Source: Flavobacterium phragmitis (GTDB taxonomy: Bacteria > Bacteroidota > Bacteroidia > Flavobacteriales > Flavobacteriaceae). Taken from it: a DNA stretch of 64,000 nucleotides. Of this stretch, positions 14,602 through 23,783 are shown piece by piece. Under the pieces are notes generated by a model that was not told where the DNA came from, did no database searches, and saw only the letters and a program-made list of their open reading frames with translations. The translations under genes were made by a program, and so were the position numbers. The DNA lies in assembly GCF_900112575.1 (NCBI RefSeq), contig NZ_FOMH01000010.1, positions 214,164 to 278,163 of the forward strand, given 5' to 3'. The stretch's first letter is position 1. Each line of letters begins with the position of its first letter.

Positions 14602-17601
14602 ATGAAAAATACTATTATAAAAATAGTTTTGTTGACAGCCGTTCTTTTTTTAATCATCAATTGTGGTGTTTCTAAAAAAAGTAAAACTGCTGTTGAAACA
14701 AACGAACCTATTTCGACAGAAAATAAAGAAGTTTACATACCCAAAAGCAAATCAGAAAAAAAACCTTTTGTTGCCGATTGTGATGCTGAAAATCGTTGGG
14801 CAGACAGTATTTACAGCCAAATGACGCTAGACGAAAAACTGGGGCAATTATTTTTTGCTAACGCCTATTCTAACAGAGATTCTGTTCATGTTAACAAAGT
14901 AAAAGAACTGGTTTCAAAATATAACATTGGCGGTGTTATTTTTTTTCAGGGCGGACCAGTTCGTCAAGCGAAATTAACCAACATCTATCAGTCCAAAGCC
15001 AAAGTACCACTGTTTATTGGACTTGATGCCGAATGGGGATTAAGCATGCGTTTAGACTCGACTTATGCTTATCCCTGGAACATGACTTTAGGTGCAATCC
15101 AAGATTTAGAACTTATCGAAAAAGTCGGAAGACAAATGGGAAGCGAATGCAAAAGAATGGGCATTCATTTCAACTTCGCTCCTGTTTTAGATATCAATAC
15201 CAATCCGCTGAATCCGATTATTGGCAATCGTTCTTTTGGCGAAAGCAAAACCAATGTTGCTGAACGCGCTTCTGCTATAATGAAAGGTATTCAGAGCCAA
15301 GGAGTTTTATGTACAGGAAAACATTTTCCAGGGCATGGAGATACCGCTGTTGATTCGCATAAAGCACTTCCAACTGTTGCTTACACTAAAGAACATATGG
15401 ATGAAGTCGAATTATATCCATACAAAAAACTCTTTGACGAAGGTCTGGCTTCTGTAATGGTAGCGCATCTTAACATTCCGAGTTTAGAACCAAAAGAAAA
15501 TGTTCCGTCTTCTGCTTCTTATAATGTAGTAACTGAATTACTGCAGAAACAATTAGGTTTCAACGGACTTATTTTTACAGATGGTTTAGGCATGAAAGGC
15601 GCCAGTAACTTTAAACCTGTCGGCGATTTGGAATTGGCAGTTTTACAAGCAGGAAATGATATTTTTCTTTGCCCGGATGATGTTCCAGCAGCTTTAGAAA
15701 AATTAAAAACATTTTATGCAAATGGTCAGATTACCGAAGAACGTTTAGCGCATTCGGTTAAAAAAATACTGCATTATAAATTCAAAGCAGGTTTAAACAA
15801 ATACAAACCTGTTGATTTAAAAAATCTACAAAAAGACTTAACAAGCCCTGATAAAGATGCACTTCAGTACAATTTGTTTGAAAATGCGGCTACAGTCTTA
15901 AAAAACAGAAAAGACATTCTTCCAATTAAAAATCTCAATCAGAAAATTGCTTACGTAAAACTGGGAGAAGATGTAAACAGCGCTTTTGTTTCGACCTTAA
16001 AAAAATATACTGAAATAACAGAAGTTTCAAATAGCAACATTGATTCTTTAAACAAACAACTAAAGAAATACGATCTAGTTATTGTAAGTTATCATAAAGT
16101 AAATAAAGCTTGGGAAAAGCACGATTTCTCTTCAAATGAATTGTTTTTCCTGAATAAAATTGCCGAAAACAACAAAGTGATTTTAGATGTTTTTGCAAAA
16201 CCTTATTCGCTTCTTTCCATCAAAAATTTTGATGCCATTGAAGGATTGATGGTTTCGTACCAAAATTCAACGATTTCACAGATTGTTTCTGCTGAGATTT
16301 TATTTGGAGCAAAAAGTGCCAAAGGAAAATTACCCGTTTCAATCAACGATAATTTTAAAGTAAATGACGGAATCGATACTGAAAAAATCGATCGTCTAGG
16401 TTTTGAAACACCTGAAAATGTTGGAATGAATTCGGCAATTCTTGACAAAATAGACGCGATTGCCAAAAAAGCAATTGACGGAAAAATGGCTCCCGGAATG
16501 CAGGTTTTAGTTGCACGAAAAGGCAGTGTTGTTTTTCAGAAATCATACGGATATCAAACTTACGATAACAAGATAAAAGTTTCGAATACCGACTTATACG
16601 ACGTTGCTTCGATTTCCAAAATGATTTCTACGCTTCCAAACGTGATGCAGTTATACGATAAAAACAAGGTAGAATTAGATACGAAATTAGGAACCATGCT
16701 TCCAATGTTTGCTAAATCAAACAAAAAAGATATTTCGTTTAAAGACTTATTAAACCATTATGCCGGATTAATTGCCTGGAGTCCGTTTTACAAATCAACC
16801 TTAGATGCCAAAGGTTTTCCATCAGATCACTATTATAGAAAAATACCAGAGAAAAATTTCACAACTAAAGTAGCAGACAACCTTTTTATTAGAAATGATT
16901 ATCATGACACGATTATGAAATTTATTGCCGACTCTCCTATTTCATTAAAAAAAGAATACAAATACAGTGATTTCACTTTTATCATTCTAAAAGAATATTT
17001 GGAAAGGGCCACACACAAAAAACTGGAAGATTTAAGTCAGGAAAACTTCTTCAATTCATTGGGAATGAATTACACCACTTACAATCCGCTATTGAAATTT
17101 GACAAAAATGCAATTGCTCCAACAGAAATTGATAACTATTTCAGACATCAGTTGATACAAGGTTATGTACACGATATGGCAGCCGCGATGGAAGGTGGTG
17201 TTGCAGGTCATGCTGGAATTTTCTCCAATGCGATGGATGTCGCCAAAATGATGCAGTTGTTTCTTCAAAAAGGAAGTTATGGAGGTGAACGTTATTTTTC
17301 TGAAGCTACTTTTGACACTTTTAACACTTGTTTTTATTGCGATCAGGGCGTTGAAAGAGGTTTAGGTTTCGATAAAAGATTAGGAAAAGACGGCCCGACT
17401 TGTCAATGTGCTTCGAAATCAAGTTTTGGTCATACTGGTTTTACAGGAAATATGGCTTGGGTCGATCCTGAAAACGAAACCGTTTACGTGTTTTTATCCA
17501 ACAGAACGTATCCGGAAGTTGGCGAAGAAGGCAATAAATTAGCGAAAGAAAAGATTCGTGAAGATATTCAGAAGATAATTTATGAATCTATAATGAAATA
17601 A
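14602..17601 (+). CDS. Lipoprotein fusion of GH3 beta-N-acetylglucosaminidase and beta-lactamase-like serine hydrolase
   Basis: 999 residues. The lipobox LIINC places the acylated Cys at residue 21. The GH3 N-terminal domain (about 65-400) has the NagZ-type loop KHFPGHGDT (K240-T248) with D251-S-H253, and the nucleophile D327 in FTDGLGM. A GH3 C-terminal-like domain covers about 420-600. A complete class C-type serine hydrolase domain follows (about 630-995) with S670-I-S-K673, Y788-S-D790 and H944-T-G946. The glycosidase should remove GlcNAc from muropeptides; the second half could cut D-Ala peptide bonds or esters. Both would act at a membrane surface outside the cytoplasm. A second, unfused and unexported NagZ lies at 24236. 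Confidence 0.93.
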   Translation: MKNTIIKIVLLTAVLFLIINCGVSKKSKTAVETNEPISTENKEVYIPKSKSEKKPFVADCDAENRWADSIYSQMTLDEKLGQLFFANAYSNRDSVHVNKVKELVSKYNIGGVIFFQGGPVRQAKLTNIYQSKAKVPLFIGLDAEWGLSMRLDSTYAYPWNMTLGAIQDLELIEKVGRQMGSECKRMGIHFNFAPVLDINTNPLNPIIGNRSFGESKTNVAERASAIMKGIQSQGVLCTGKHFPGHGDTAVDSHKALPTVAYTKEHMDEVELYPYKKLFDEGLASVMVAHLNIPSLEPKENVPSSASYNVVTELLQKQLGFNGLIFTDGLGMKGASNFKPVGDLELAVLQAGNDIFLCPDDVPAALEKLKTFYANGQITEERLAHSVKKILHYKFKAGLNKYKPVDLKNLQKDLTSPDKDALQYNLFENAATVLKNRKDILPIKNLNQKIAYVKLGEDVNSAFVSTLKKYTEITEVSNSNIDSLNKQLKKYDLVIVSYHKVNKAWEKHDFSSNELFFLNKIAENNKVILDVFAKPYSLLSIKNFDAIEGLMVSYQNSTISQIVSAEILFGAKSAKGKLPVSINDNFKVNDGIDTEKIDRLGFETPENVGMNSAILDKIDAIAKKAIDGKMAPGMQVLVARKGSVVFQKSYGYQTYDNKIKVSNTDLYDVASISKMISTLPNVMQLYDKNKVELDTKLGTMLPMFAKSNKKDISFKDLLNHYAGLIAWSPFYKSTLDAKGFPSDHYYRKIPEKNFTTKVADNLFIRNDYHDTIMKFIADSPISLKKEYKYSDFTFIILKEYLERATHKKLEDLSQENFFNSLGMNYTTYNPLLKFDKNAIAPTEIDNYFRHQLIQGYVHDMAAAMEGGVAGHAGIFSNAMDVAKMMQLFLQKGSYGGERYFSEATFDTFNTCFYCDQGVERGLGFDKRLGKDGPTCQCASKSSFGHTGFTGNMAWVDPENETVYVFLSNRTYPEVGEEGNKLAKEKIREDIQKIIYESIMK

Positions 17602-17613
17602 CTTTGTAGATTG

Positions 17614-17757
17614 TTTTTTAAACACATAGAAACATAGATTTTATTAGCTTATAAAAAGTCGTTTCACTCAGAATAAAGCACATAGTTCTATGTGTTAGAA
17701 ACTAGTTTCTTTTTATTTACTTTTATTTATATAAAAACCTATGTTTCTATGTGTTTA
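17614..17757. repeat. Nested palindromic element, copy 1
   Basis: Outer arms 17620-17646 and 17731-17757 are inverted repeats (TAAACACATAGAAACATAG versus its complement) with about two differences. Inside lie CACATAG-TT-CTATGTG at 17680-17695 and the palindrome AGAAACTAGTTTCT at 17697-17710. A shortened relative with the same left arm and core is at 23635. There is no coding capacity. It looks like a small non-autonomous repeat and could also terminate transcription. Confidence 0.75.
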
Positions 17758-17812
17758 ATAAAATTAATCGCTCCCAACTAATTAACTTTAGCTGCATTTT
17801 AAACAAACATTC

Positions 17813-19018
17813 ATGAACAAAAATATTGAAGCACTTTATCAAATTGCCCAAAAAGAAACGAAACGTATTATTGGACTGATGTCGGGGACTTCTCTCGACG
17901 GATTAGATATTGCTTTATGCGAAATTTCAGGATCTGGCGTAAACACCAATGTAAAGCTGGCCCAGTTTGAAACGATTAGTTATTCAGAAGAAATCAAAAC
18001 AGAAATTCGTAAAGTCTTTGCGCAGAAAAATATCGATTTTCAGCATTTGGTTTTACTGAACGAATGGATTGGCTTACTTCATGCGGAAATGGTAAATGAA
18101 ACTTTAGAAAAATGGAATATTCCTTCTTCAGAAATTGATCTAATTGCTTCTCACGGACAGACCGTTTTGCATGCGCCGAAGTTTTTACATCAGCAGGAAA
18201 AATTTCCAAATGCTACTTTGCAGATTGGAGACGGCGACCATATTGCGGTAAAAACAGGAATCATCACTTTATCAGATTTTAGGCAAAAACATGTTGCTGC
18301 GGGAGGCGAAGGTGCTCCGTTAGCCGTTTATGGTGATTATTTTTTATTCGGAAAAGAAGGCGAAAACAGAATTATGCTCAACATTGGAGGCATTGCCAAT
18401 TTTACTTATCTGCCTTCAGACATAAAAAATGAAGATACTTTTGTAACCGATACTGGAACAGGAAATACTTTAATTGATCTTTTTGTAAAAAATTATTTCT
18501 TTGATAAAAGCTACGATAAAGATGCTGAAATAGCGAAACAAGGAACTGTAAATCAAGATTTATTGGTTAATTTGAAAGATAATGCTTTTTTCAAAAAAGG
18601 TTTTCCAAAAACTATCGGACAAGAATTATTTAATGCAGAATATGTAGAATTAGCACTTTCCAAAAGCAATCTTACGAATATTACAGCTCCCGATTTATTG
18701 GCAACTTTAACACGTTTTACAGCTGAAACTATTGCCGAGGCGATTCTATTTGCTGTTGAAAATTCTTCTTACAAAATTGAAGATTTTAAAATTTATCTTT
18801 CCGGCGGAGGAGCTAATAATCCATTAATTGTAAAATGGTTAAAAGAATTACTGCCTTGTTCTTTCTTCAAAAGCAATGATTTAGGAATTAACAGCGATGC
18901 CAAAGAAGCGATTCTTTTTGCTGTTTTAGCTAATGAAACTGTTGCCGGAGGAGATTTCAAATTTAATTCTGTGAAAATCCCATCTGTAACTATGGGAAAA
19001 ATTTCTTTTCCTGATTAA
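17813..19018 (+). CDS. anmK: Anhydro-N-acetylmuramic acid kinase
   Basis: 401 residues; the N terminus is about 17 residues longer than in the proteobacterial enzyme. The phosphate-binding motif GLMSGTSLDGLD is at 21-32, SHGQTVLH at 113-120 and LNIGGIANFTY at 189-199. D213 in VTDTGTGN aligns with the catalytic Asp182 of Pseudomonas aeruginosa AnmK. In the conserved DFRxxD segment, where that enzyme has Asp, this protein has His160 (DFRQKH). AnmK opens and phosphorylates 1,6-anhydroMurNAc to MurNAc-6-phosphate, the substrate of MurQ encoded upstream. A palindromic repeat lies just before the gene, so it may have its own promoter. Confidence 0.94.
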   Translation: MNKNIEALYQIAQKETKRIIGLMSGTSLDGLDIALCEISGSGVNTNVKLAQFETISYSEEIKTEIRKVFAQKNIDFQHLVLLNEWIGLLHAEMVNETLEKWNIPSSEIDLIASHGQTVLHAPKFLHQQEKFPNATLQIGDGDHIAVKTGIITLSDFRQKHVAAGGEGAPLAVYGDYFLFGKEGENRIMLNIGGIANFTYLPSDIKNEDTFVTDTGTGNTLIDLFVKNYFFDKSYDKDAEIAKQGTVNQDLLVNLKDNAFFKKGFPKTIGQELFNAEYVELALSKSNLTNITAPDLLATLTRFTAETIAEAILFAVENSSYKIEDFKIYLSGGGANNPLIVKWLKELLPCSFFKSNDLGINSDAKEAILFAVLANETVAGGDFKFNSVKIPSVTMGKISFPD

Positions 19019-19029
19019 TTTACAACTAC

Positions 19030-19058
19030 CAACCACAAACAATAAACCACAAACAATA
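19030..19058 (+). repeat. Short tandem duplication
   Basis: The word ACCACAAACAATAA is repeated twice in tandem just before the acyltransferase gene. It is a small local duplication with no evident function. Confidence 0.5.
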
Positions 19059-19078
19059 AACTATTAATAACCAAAACC

Positions 19079-20350
19079 ATGACAAAAGAACGTTTAACCT
19101 CACTGGATGTATTTAGAGGATTTACTATTTTTCTAATGACGATAGTTAACAATCCCGGAAGCTGGTCTTCTATCTATCCGCCGTTAGAACATGCCGAATG
19201 GCACGGCTGTACCCCAACCGATTTAGTTTTCCCTTTTTTCGTTTTTATCATGGGAGTAGCAATCCCTTTTGCCATGCCGGTTAAACATCTTGATGGTGCG
19301 GTTTTTAATAAAATTCTAGTTCGATCACTGCGCATTTTCTGTTTAGGATTTTCCTTAGCTTTTTTCGGGAGAATACATTTATTTGGTCTGGAAGGATTTC
19401 CGCTTTTAGTAATAAGACTCTTTATTTTCTTCGGAATCGCTTATGCACTTTTGGGAAATTTTAGTTTGAAAGTCAAAACCTATCTTGTTTTCGGAATCTT
19501 AGCAGTATTACTATTTTTAGCCTACAGTGGTTTAGAACATTTTGAAGACACTAGAATTCCAGGAGTTTTACAGCGAATTGGAATCGTTTATTTTTTTACA
19601 TCTCTTTTGTATTTAAAAACAAATTTAAAAACACAAATCATAACTGCATTTTCAATTCTGGTTGGATATTATTTGTTGATGGCTTTTGTTCCTGTTCCGG
19701 GAATTGGGGAAGCTAATTTTGAAAAAGGTACTAATCTGGCGGCATGGTTAGATAATTTACTTTTAAATGGACACCTTTGGAGCGTTTCTAAAACCTGGGA
19801 TCCAGAAGGAATTTTAAGTACTTTACCAGCTATAGCAACCGGAATTACCGGAATGTTTATCGGGCAAATTTTAAATTTATCTGTTTCCAAAATCGAAATT
19901 GTAAAAAAACTGGCAATCGCTGGAATCGTGCTATTAATCTTAGGATTACTTTGGAATATTATTTTCCCAATCAACAAATCACTTTGGACCAGTTCTTATG
20001 TTTTATATACAGGCGGCATTGCTACTTTATGTTTGACGTTTCTGTACTACGTTATTGATGTTGCGAATTATAAAAAATGGGCCAAATTGTTTTTAATCTG
20101 GGGTGTAAACCCTATGATTGTCTTCTATTTTTCTGGAATAATTCCGAGGGTAATGAGTTCTATCAAAATGCAGAATCCAGAAATTGGAGGTGAAGAAATT
20201 GGTTTTCAAGCTTACCTATACCAATACGGAATTGTTCCTCATTTTGAAAATCCATTAAACGCATCATTGGCTTATGCACTGGCTTATGCCCTTTTCTGGT
20301 CAATTATCTTATGGATTTTGTATAAAAGAAAACTAATATTCAAAGTTTAG
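19079..20350 (+). CDS. HGSNAT/NagX-like membrane acyltransferase (DUF5009)
   Basis: 423 residues with about 10-11 hydrophobic helices. The start TSLDVFRGFTIFLM and the segment HAEWHGCTPTDLVFPFF (H38 and H42) are hallmarks of the family of heparan-alpha-glucosaminide N-acetyltransferase, in which a conserved His carries the acetyl group across the membrane. Bacterial relatives often lie in GlcNAc-utilisation loci (NagX). Here it lies between anmK and GHL10, with 60 bp and about 90 bp gaps, so a role in acetylating a glucosamine-type sugar at the inner membrane is plausible but unproven. The C terminus ends in a short basic tail (YKRKLIFKV). Confidence 0.85.
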   Translation: MTKERLTSLDVFRGFTIFLMTIVNNPGSWSSIYPPLEHAEWHGCTPTDLVFPFFVFIMGVAIPFAMPVKHLDGAVFNKILVRSLRIFCLGFSLAFFGRIHLFGLEGFPLLVIRLFIFFGIAYALLGNFSLKVKTYLVFGILAVLLFLAYSGLEHFEDTRIPGVLQRIGIVYFFTSLLYLKTNLKTQIITAFSILVGYYLLMAFVPVPGIGEANFEKGTNLAAWLDNLLLNGHLWSVSKTWDPEGILSTLPAIATGITGMFIGQILNLSVSKIEIVKKLAIAGIVLLILGLLWNIIFPINKSLWTSSYVLYTGGIATLCLTFLYYVIDVANYKKWAKLFLIWGVNPMIVFYFSGIIPRVMSSIKMQNPEIGGEEIGFQAYLYQYGIVPHFENPLNASLAYALAYALFWSIILWILYKRKLIFKV

Positions 20351-20413
20351 TATTTCAAAAAGAATGGTATTATTATTGCGAAATTTAAATTTCCTTTAAT
20401 CATCTAAAAAAAC

Positions 20414-20421
20414 TATTTTTG
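20414..20421 (+). promoter_or_regulatory. Possible -7 box before the second GHL10 gene
   Basis: TATTTTTG fits TAnnTTTG and would give a start about 16 bp before the ATG at 20444. If correct, transcription begins downstream of the TTG at 20426, supporting the ATG start. Confidence 0.4.
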
Positions 20422-20443
20422 GTTTTTGTTAAAAAACATTGAA

Positions 20444-22012
20444 ATGCATAAAAATCAGTATCTAATATTCTCTTTTCTACTTCTATTTTTCGTTTCGACG
20501 ATTGCCGCACAGGAAAATACAATGCATCCTAAAAACGAATTCAGAGGTGTTTGGATTGCCACCGTCGTTAATATAGACTGGCCCAAAACAAGTCTAGATA
20601 ATGTAGAAAAAGAAAAAGCGGATTATCTTGAGATTTTAGAAGCATATAAAAAATTAAATTACAATGCCGTAATCGTTCAGGTTCGAAGTGTGGGCGATGC
20701 CATTTATCCTTCTGAATTTGCGCCTTGGTCTCGTTTTTTAACTGGAAAAGAAGGTTTGGCTCCAAATCCATATTATGATGCATTAGCATGGATGATTGAA
20801 CAGGCACATAATCGCGGATTTGAATTTCATGCTTGGCTGAATCCATATCGTGCGACTTTTGATTTAAATAAAAATCTTTTAAGCCCTGGACACGATCTTT
20901 TTAAACATCCGGAATGGATGATCGAATACGGCGGAAAATATTATTATGATCCTGCTTTACCAGAAGTTCAGGCACATTTAACGAAAGTAGTCAAAGAAGT
21001 TGTGGACAAATATGACATTGATGCCATTCATTTTGATGATTATTTTTATCCGTATGCTGTTCCTGGAAAAGTATTTAACGACAACGCTTCCTACCAAAAA
21101 TATGGTGCAGGTTTAAGCCGTTCCGATTGGCGTCGTGCGAATGTGAGCAACTTTGTACACACCATTTCAACAACCATAAAAGCCAGTAAACCTTGGGTGC
21201 AGTTCGGAATTAGTCCGTTTGGAGTTTGGCGAAATAAATCTCAAGATCCACGAGGTTCTGAAACACAGTCAACTTCAAATTACGACGATTTATATGCTGA
21301 TCCAATGCTTTGGATGGATCAAAAATGGATTGATTATATTCTGCCTCAATTGTATTGGAGTATGAATAACACAAGAGCTTCTTATTCCAAATTGGTAAAA
21401 TGGTGGTCTGAGAATGCAAATAATACAGCCATTTATATTGGTCATGCTTCTTATAAAATTAGAGGCGACTCAGATAAAAGCTGGAATTTTATGACTGAAA
21501 TACCAACGCAGATTGATTTTCTAAGAACCTTTAAAAATGTTTCCGGAAGTGCTTATTTCAGCTCAAAATGGTTCATGGGGAAAAACTTTGATGTAGTTCG
21601 TCATTTAGAAGAAAACCAATACAAATACCCTGCTCTTCCTGCAGCTGTTCCAAATTTAAGACATGTTATAATTGATACGCCGAGAGTAATTGAATACAAC
21701 AAGGATAGCATTCGTTATAACTTCACTTTCAAAAGTCCGCTAAATACCAAAGTACGTTATATGGTAGTTTATGGAGGTGAACATACTTCGAAAATCGATA
21801 TTAATGATGCCACTAAAATTGTAGAAAAAGTAACCGTAAAAGAAGTTGATGGAAAAATTACTTTTTCAATTGCTGGAGGAAAACTAAACCTATATAAAGC
21901 CTGCGCTGTAACTTTTATTGATTATTATGCCAACGAAAGTACGCCAACTGCCATAGATCTAAAAAAACCATTTAAAAACTATACACCTGCTCAACCAAAT
22001 GAAAATAGATAA
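20444..22012 (+). CDS. GHL10 family (DUF187) glycosyl hydrolase-like protein, second paralogue
   Basis: 522 residues from ATG 20444. A TTG six codons upstream is possible, but the ATG begins a clean signal peptide ending at TIAA-Q (about 22). The barrel domain shows EFRGVWIATV at 32-41, HAWLNPYR near 129 and IHFDDYFYPY with D198 and D199, matching the paralogue at 731-2212 in order and spacing. C-terminal beta-sandwich from about 410. The relationship to E. coli DigH suggests cleavage of denuded glycan strands. Its last 14 bp overlap the AmpG-like permease gene, so the two are translationally linked; a lytic step followed by import would fit. Confidence 0.88.
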   Translation: MHKNQYLIFSFLLLFFVSTIAAQENTMHPKNEFRGVWIATVVNIDWPKTSLDNVEKEKADYLEILEAYKKLNYNAVIVQVRSVGDAIYPSEFAPWSRFLTGKEGLAPNPYYDALAWMIEQAHNRGFEFHAWLNPYRATFDLNKNLLSPGHDLFKHPEWMIEYGGKYYYDPALPEVQAHLTKVVKEVVDKYDIDAIHFDDYFYPYAVPGKVFNDNASYQKYGAGLSRSDWRRANVSNFVHTISTTIKASKPWVQFGISPFGVWRNKSQDPRGSETQSTSNYDDLYADPMLWMDQKWIDYILPQLYWSMNNTRASYSKLVKWWSENANNTAIYIGHASYKIRGDSDKSWNFMTEIPTQIDFLRTFKNVSGSAYFSSKWFMGKNFDVVRHLEENQYKYPALPAAVPNLRHVIIDTPRVIEYNKDSIRYNFTFKSPLNTKVRYMVVYGGEHTSKIDINDATKIVEKVTVKEVDGKITFSIAGGKLNLYKACAVTFIDYYANESTPTAIDLKKPFKNYTPAQPNENR

Positions 22013-23261
22013 TAAACCTTGGTTCTGGATTCCGCTTCTAAACTTTGCATCTGGATTGCCTTATGCCATAATTATTTCCGTTTCGGTAATTATGTACAAA
22101 AATCTAGGAATTTCAAATGAAGACATTGGAGTCTACACCAGTTTATTATATCTTCCTTGGGTAGTAAAACCGCTTTGGAGTCCGCTTATTGAATTGATCG
22201 GAACCAAAAGAAAATGGTTTTTATTGATGCAGTTAATAATTTCTATTTCCTTTTTGCTGGTCGGATTTGTAATTCCAACAAATGGATTTTTCATCATGTC
22301 TTTAGCCATATTTTGGGTTGCCGCTTTCGCTTCGGCATCTAACGATATTGCTACTGACGGCTTTTATTTATTGGTTTTGCCAGAAGACAAACAATCTTTT
22401 TTTATCGGGATTAGAAGTACATTCTACAGACTTTCCATGCTTGCCGGAAACGGATTAGTAGTCCTTTTTGCCGGATTTTTGGAACATAAATACGGCGACA
22501 ATACAAAAGCTTGGTCATACACTATGATTTGTGTTGGTTTATTAATGACGTTTATTACTGCTTACAATTTCATTTTTACACCAAAAAATGAAATCAATGT
22601 TGTAGAAAATAACAAAGAAACAGCTCATCAAAACTTCGGAACCATATTCATCAGTTTCTTCAAGAAAAAACAAATTGGATTAATTCTGGCTTTTGTTCTG
22701 GTTTTCAGATTAGGAGAATCACAATTGCTTAAAATGTTAAGTCCTTTTTTATTGGATGGAAAAGAACTTGGTGGAATGGGATTAGATACAGAAGCTGTTG
22801 GAATTATTTATGGAACTTTTGGAGTTGCTGCATTAACTTTAGGCGGCATTTTGGGAGGAATTGCTATTTCCAGACATGGTCTTACCAAATGGATGTTTCC
22901 AATGTTTTTAGCCATGCATTTACCCATTATTGGTTTTATTTTATTAGCATTTTTTCACCCAACATCAATTTATTACATTTATGCCGTCGTGATTTTAGAA
23001 CAATTTGGTTACGGTTTTGGTTTTACAGCGTTTATGATGTATTTGATTCATGTTGCCGAGGGAGAATCCAAAACAGCACATTATGCATTGGCAACTGGTT
23101 TTATGGCATTAGGAATGATGCTTCCAGGAATGTTGAGCGGTTATATTCAGAAATTTTTAGGTTATCAAAACTTCTTCATTTGGGTTTTGATTGCTACAAT
23201 TCCAGGTCTTATTTTATCACGTTTTTTAGTTTTCCCGAAAGATTTTGGGAAAAAGTCATAA
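21999..23261 (+). CDS. ampG: AmpG-like major facilitator permease
   Basis: 420 residues with 12 predicted membrane helices. The N-terminal KPWFWIPLLNFASGLPYAI and the loop SLLYLPWVVKPLWSPLIELI are characteristic of the AmpG/SLC33 branch of MFS proteins, and DIATDGFYLLVLPE follows near residue 112. AmpG imports anhydro-muropeptides (GlcNAc-anhMurNAc-peptides) across the inner membrane in Gram-negative bacteria. Context is consistent: the gene overlaps a GHL10 hydrolase and lies near anmK and nagZ, which process exactly that cargo. The start codon overlaps the upstream gene by 14 bp, as expected in an operon. Confidence 0.85.
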   Translation: MKIDNKPWFWIPLLNFASGLPYAIIISVSVIMYKNLGISNEDIGVYTSLLYLPWVVKPLWSPLIELIGTKRKWFLLMQLIISISFLLVGFVIPTNGFFIMSLAIFWVAAFASASNDIATDGFYLLVLPEDKQSFFIGIRSTFYRLSMLAGNGLVVLFAGFLEHKYGDNTKAWSYTMICVGLLMTFITAYNFIFTPKNEINVVENNKETAHQNFGTIFISFFKKKQIGLILAFVLVFRLGESQLLKMLSPFLLDGKELGGMGLDTEAVGIIYGTFGVAALTLGGILGGIAISRHGLTKWMFPMFLAMHLPIIGFILLAFFHPTSIYYIYAVVILEQFGYGFGFTAFMMYLIHVAEGESKTAHYALATGFMALGMMLPGMLSGYIQKFLGYQNFFIWVLIATIPGLILSRFLVFPKDFGKKS

Positions 23262-23292
23262 GAAGTTTAAATCCCAAATCAAACTCTTACAT

Positions 23293-23634
23293 ATGGAAAT
23301 CAATGAAAATTTGCAGGCCGAACGAAATCTGAAAGGAACGGAGTTCGAGAAAAATGGAAATCTAGAAAAAGCAATTGAGTTGTATGAAGAAAATGTCGCA
23401 GAAAGCTTTAAAGGAAATCATCCGTACGACCGACTGGCAACAATCTACAAAAACCAAAACGATCTTGACAACGAAATTAGGGTTTTAGAAAAAGCCATCT
23501 TGGTTTACGAAGAAATCACAATTGAAGACCGTTTAGAAGGATTGCCAAAACTTTTCAGATTCAAAAACCGATTGGAAAAAGCCATTGAAACCCAAAAACA
23601 ATTGGCCAAACAAAAGAAAGCAAAATTGAAATAG
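23293..23634 (+). CDS. Small TPR-like helical protein
   Basis: 113 residues from ATG 23293; an earlier in-frame ATG at 23245 overlaps ampG and adds 16 unlike residues, so it is less likely. The sequence is all-helical and charged, with TPR-like pairs (EFEKNGNLEKAIELYEENV, then DRLATIYKNQNDLDNEIRVLEKAI) and a Lys-rich C terminus. There is no signal peptide. It lies 31 bp after the AmpG-like gene. No specific function can be assigned; a protein-interaction role is all that the sequence supports. Confidence 0.7.
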   Translation: MEINENLQAERNLKGTEFEKNGNLEKAIELYEENVAESFKGNHPYDRLATIYKNQNDLDNEIRVLEKAILVYEEITIEDRLEGLPKLFRFKNRLEKAIETQKQLAKQKKAKLK

Positions 23635-23718
23635 TTTTTAAACACATAGAAACATAGATTTATTTTATTTAAAAGAGGAGAAAAAGAGAAACTAGTTTCT
23701 CCAAACATAGCTATGTCT
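23635..23718. repeat. Nested palindromic element, copy 2 (shortened)
   Basis: The left arm TAAACACATAGAAACATAG matches copy 1 at 17620. The 16-bp palindrome GAGAAACTAGTTTCTC at 23686-23701 shares its 14-bp core with copy 1, and ACATAGCTATGT follows at 23705-23716. The right outer arm is missing. It fills the gap before the GNAT gene. Confidence 0.7.
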
Positions 23719-23783
23719 TTAATTGCTCTAAAACTATTTCTATTTTTCAAAAATTAAAACAAAAACAGAAAAGCTATAGAATC

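Noticed and set aside
20426..20443. TTG start for the second GHL10 gene
   Set aside because: It would place six residues before a clean signal peptide, and the likely transcript start falls just after it, so ATG 20444 is preferred.
22889..23332. 147-codon plus-strand ORF within the AmpG-like gene
   Set aside because: It is an out-of-frame shadow of a strongly recognisable membrane protein, with Cys/His/Phe-rich nonsense composition.
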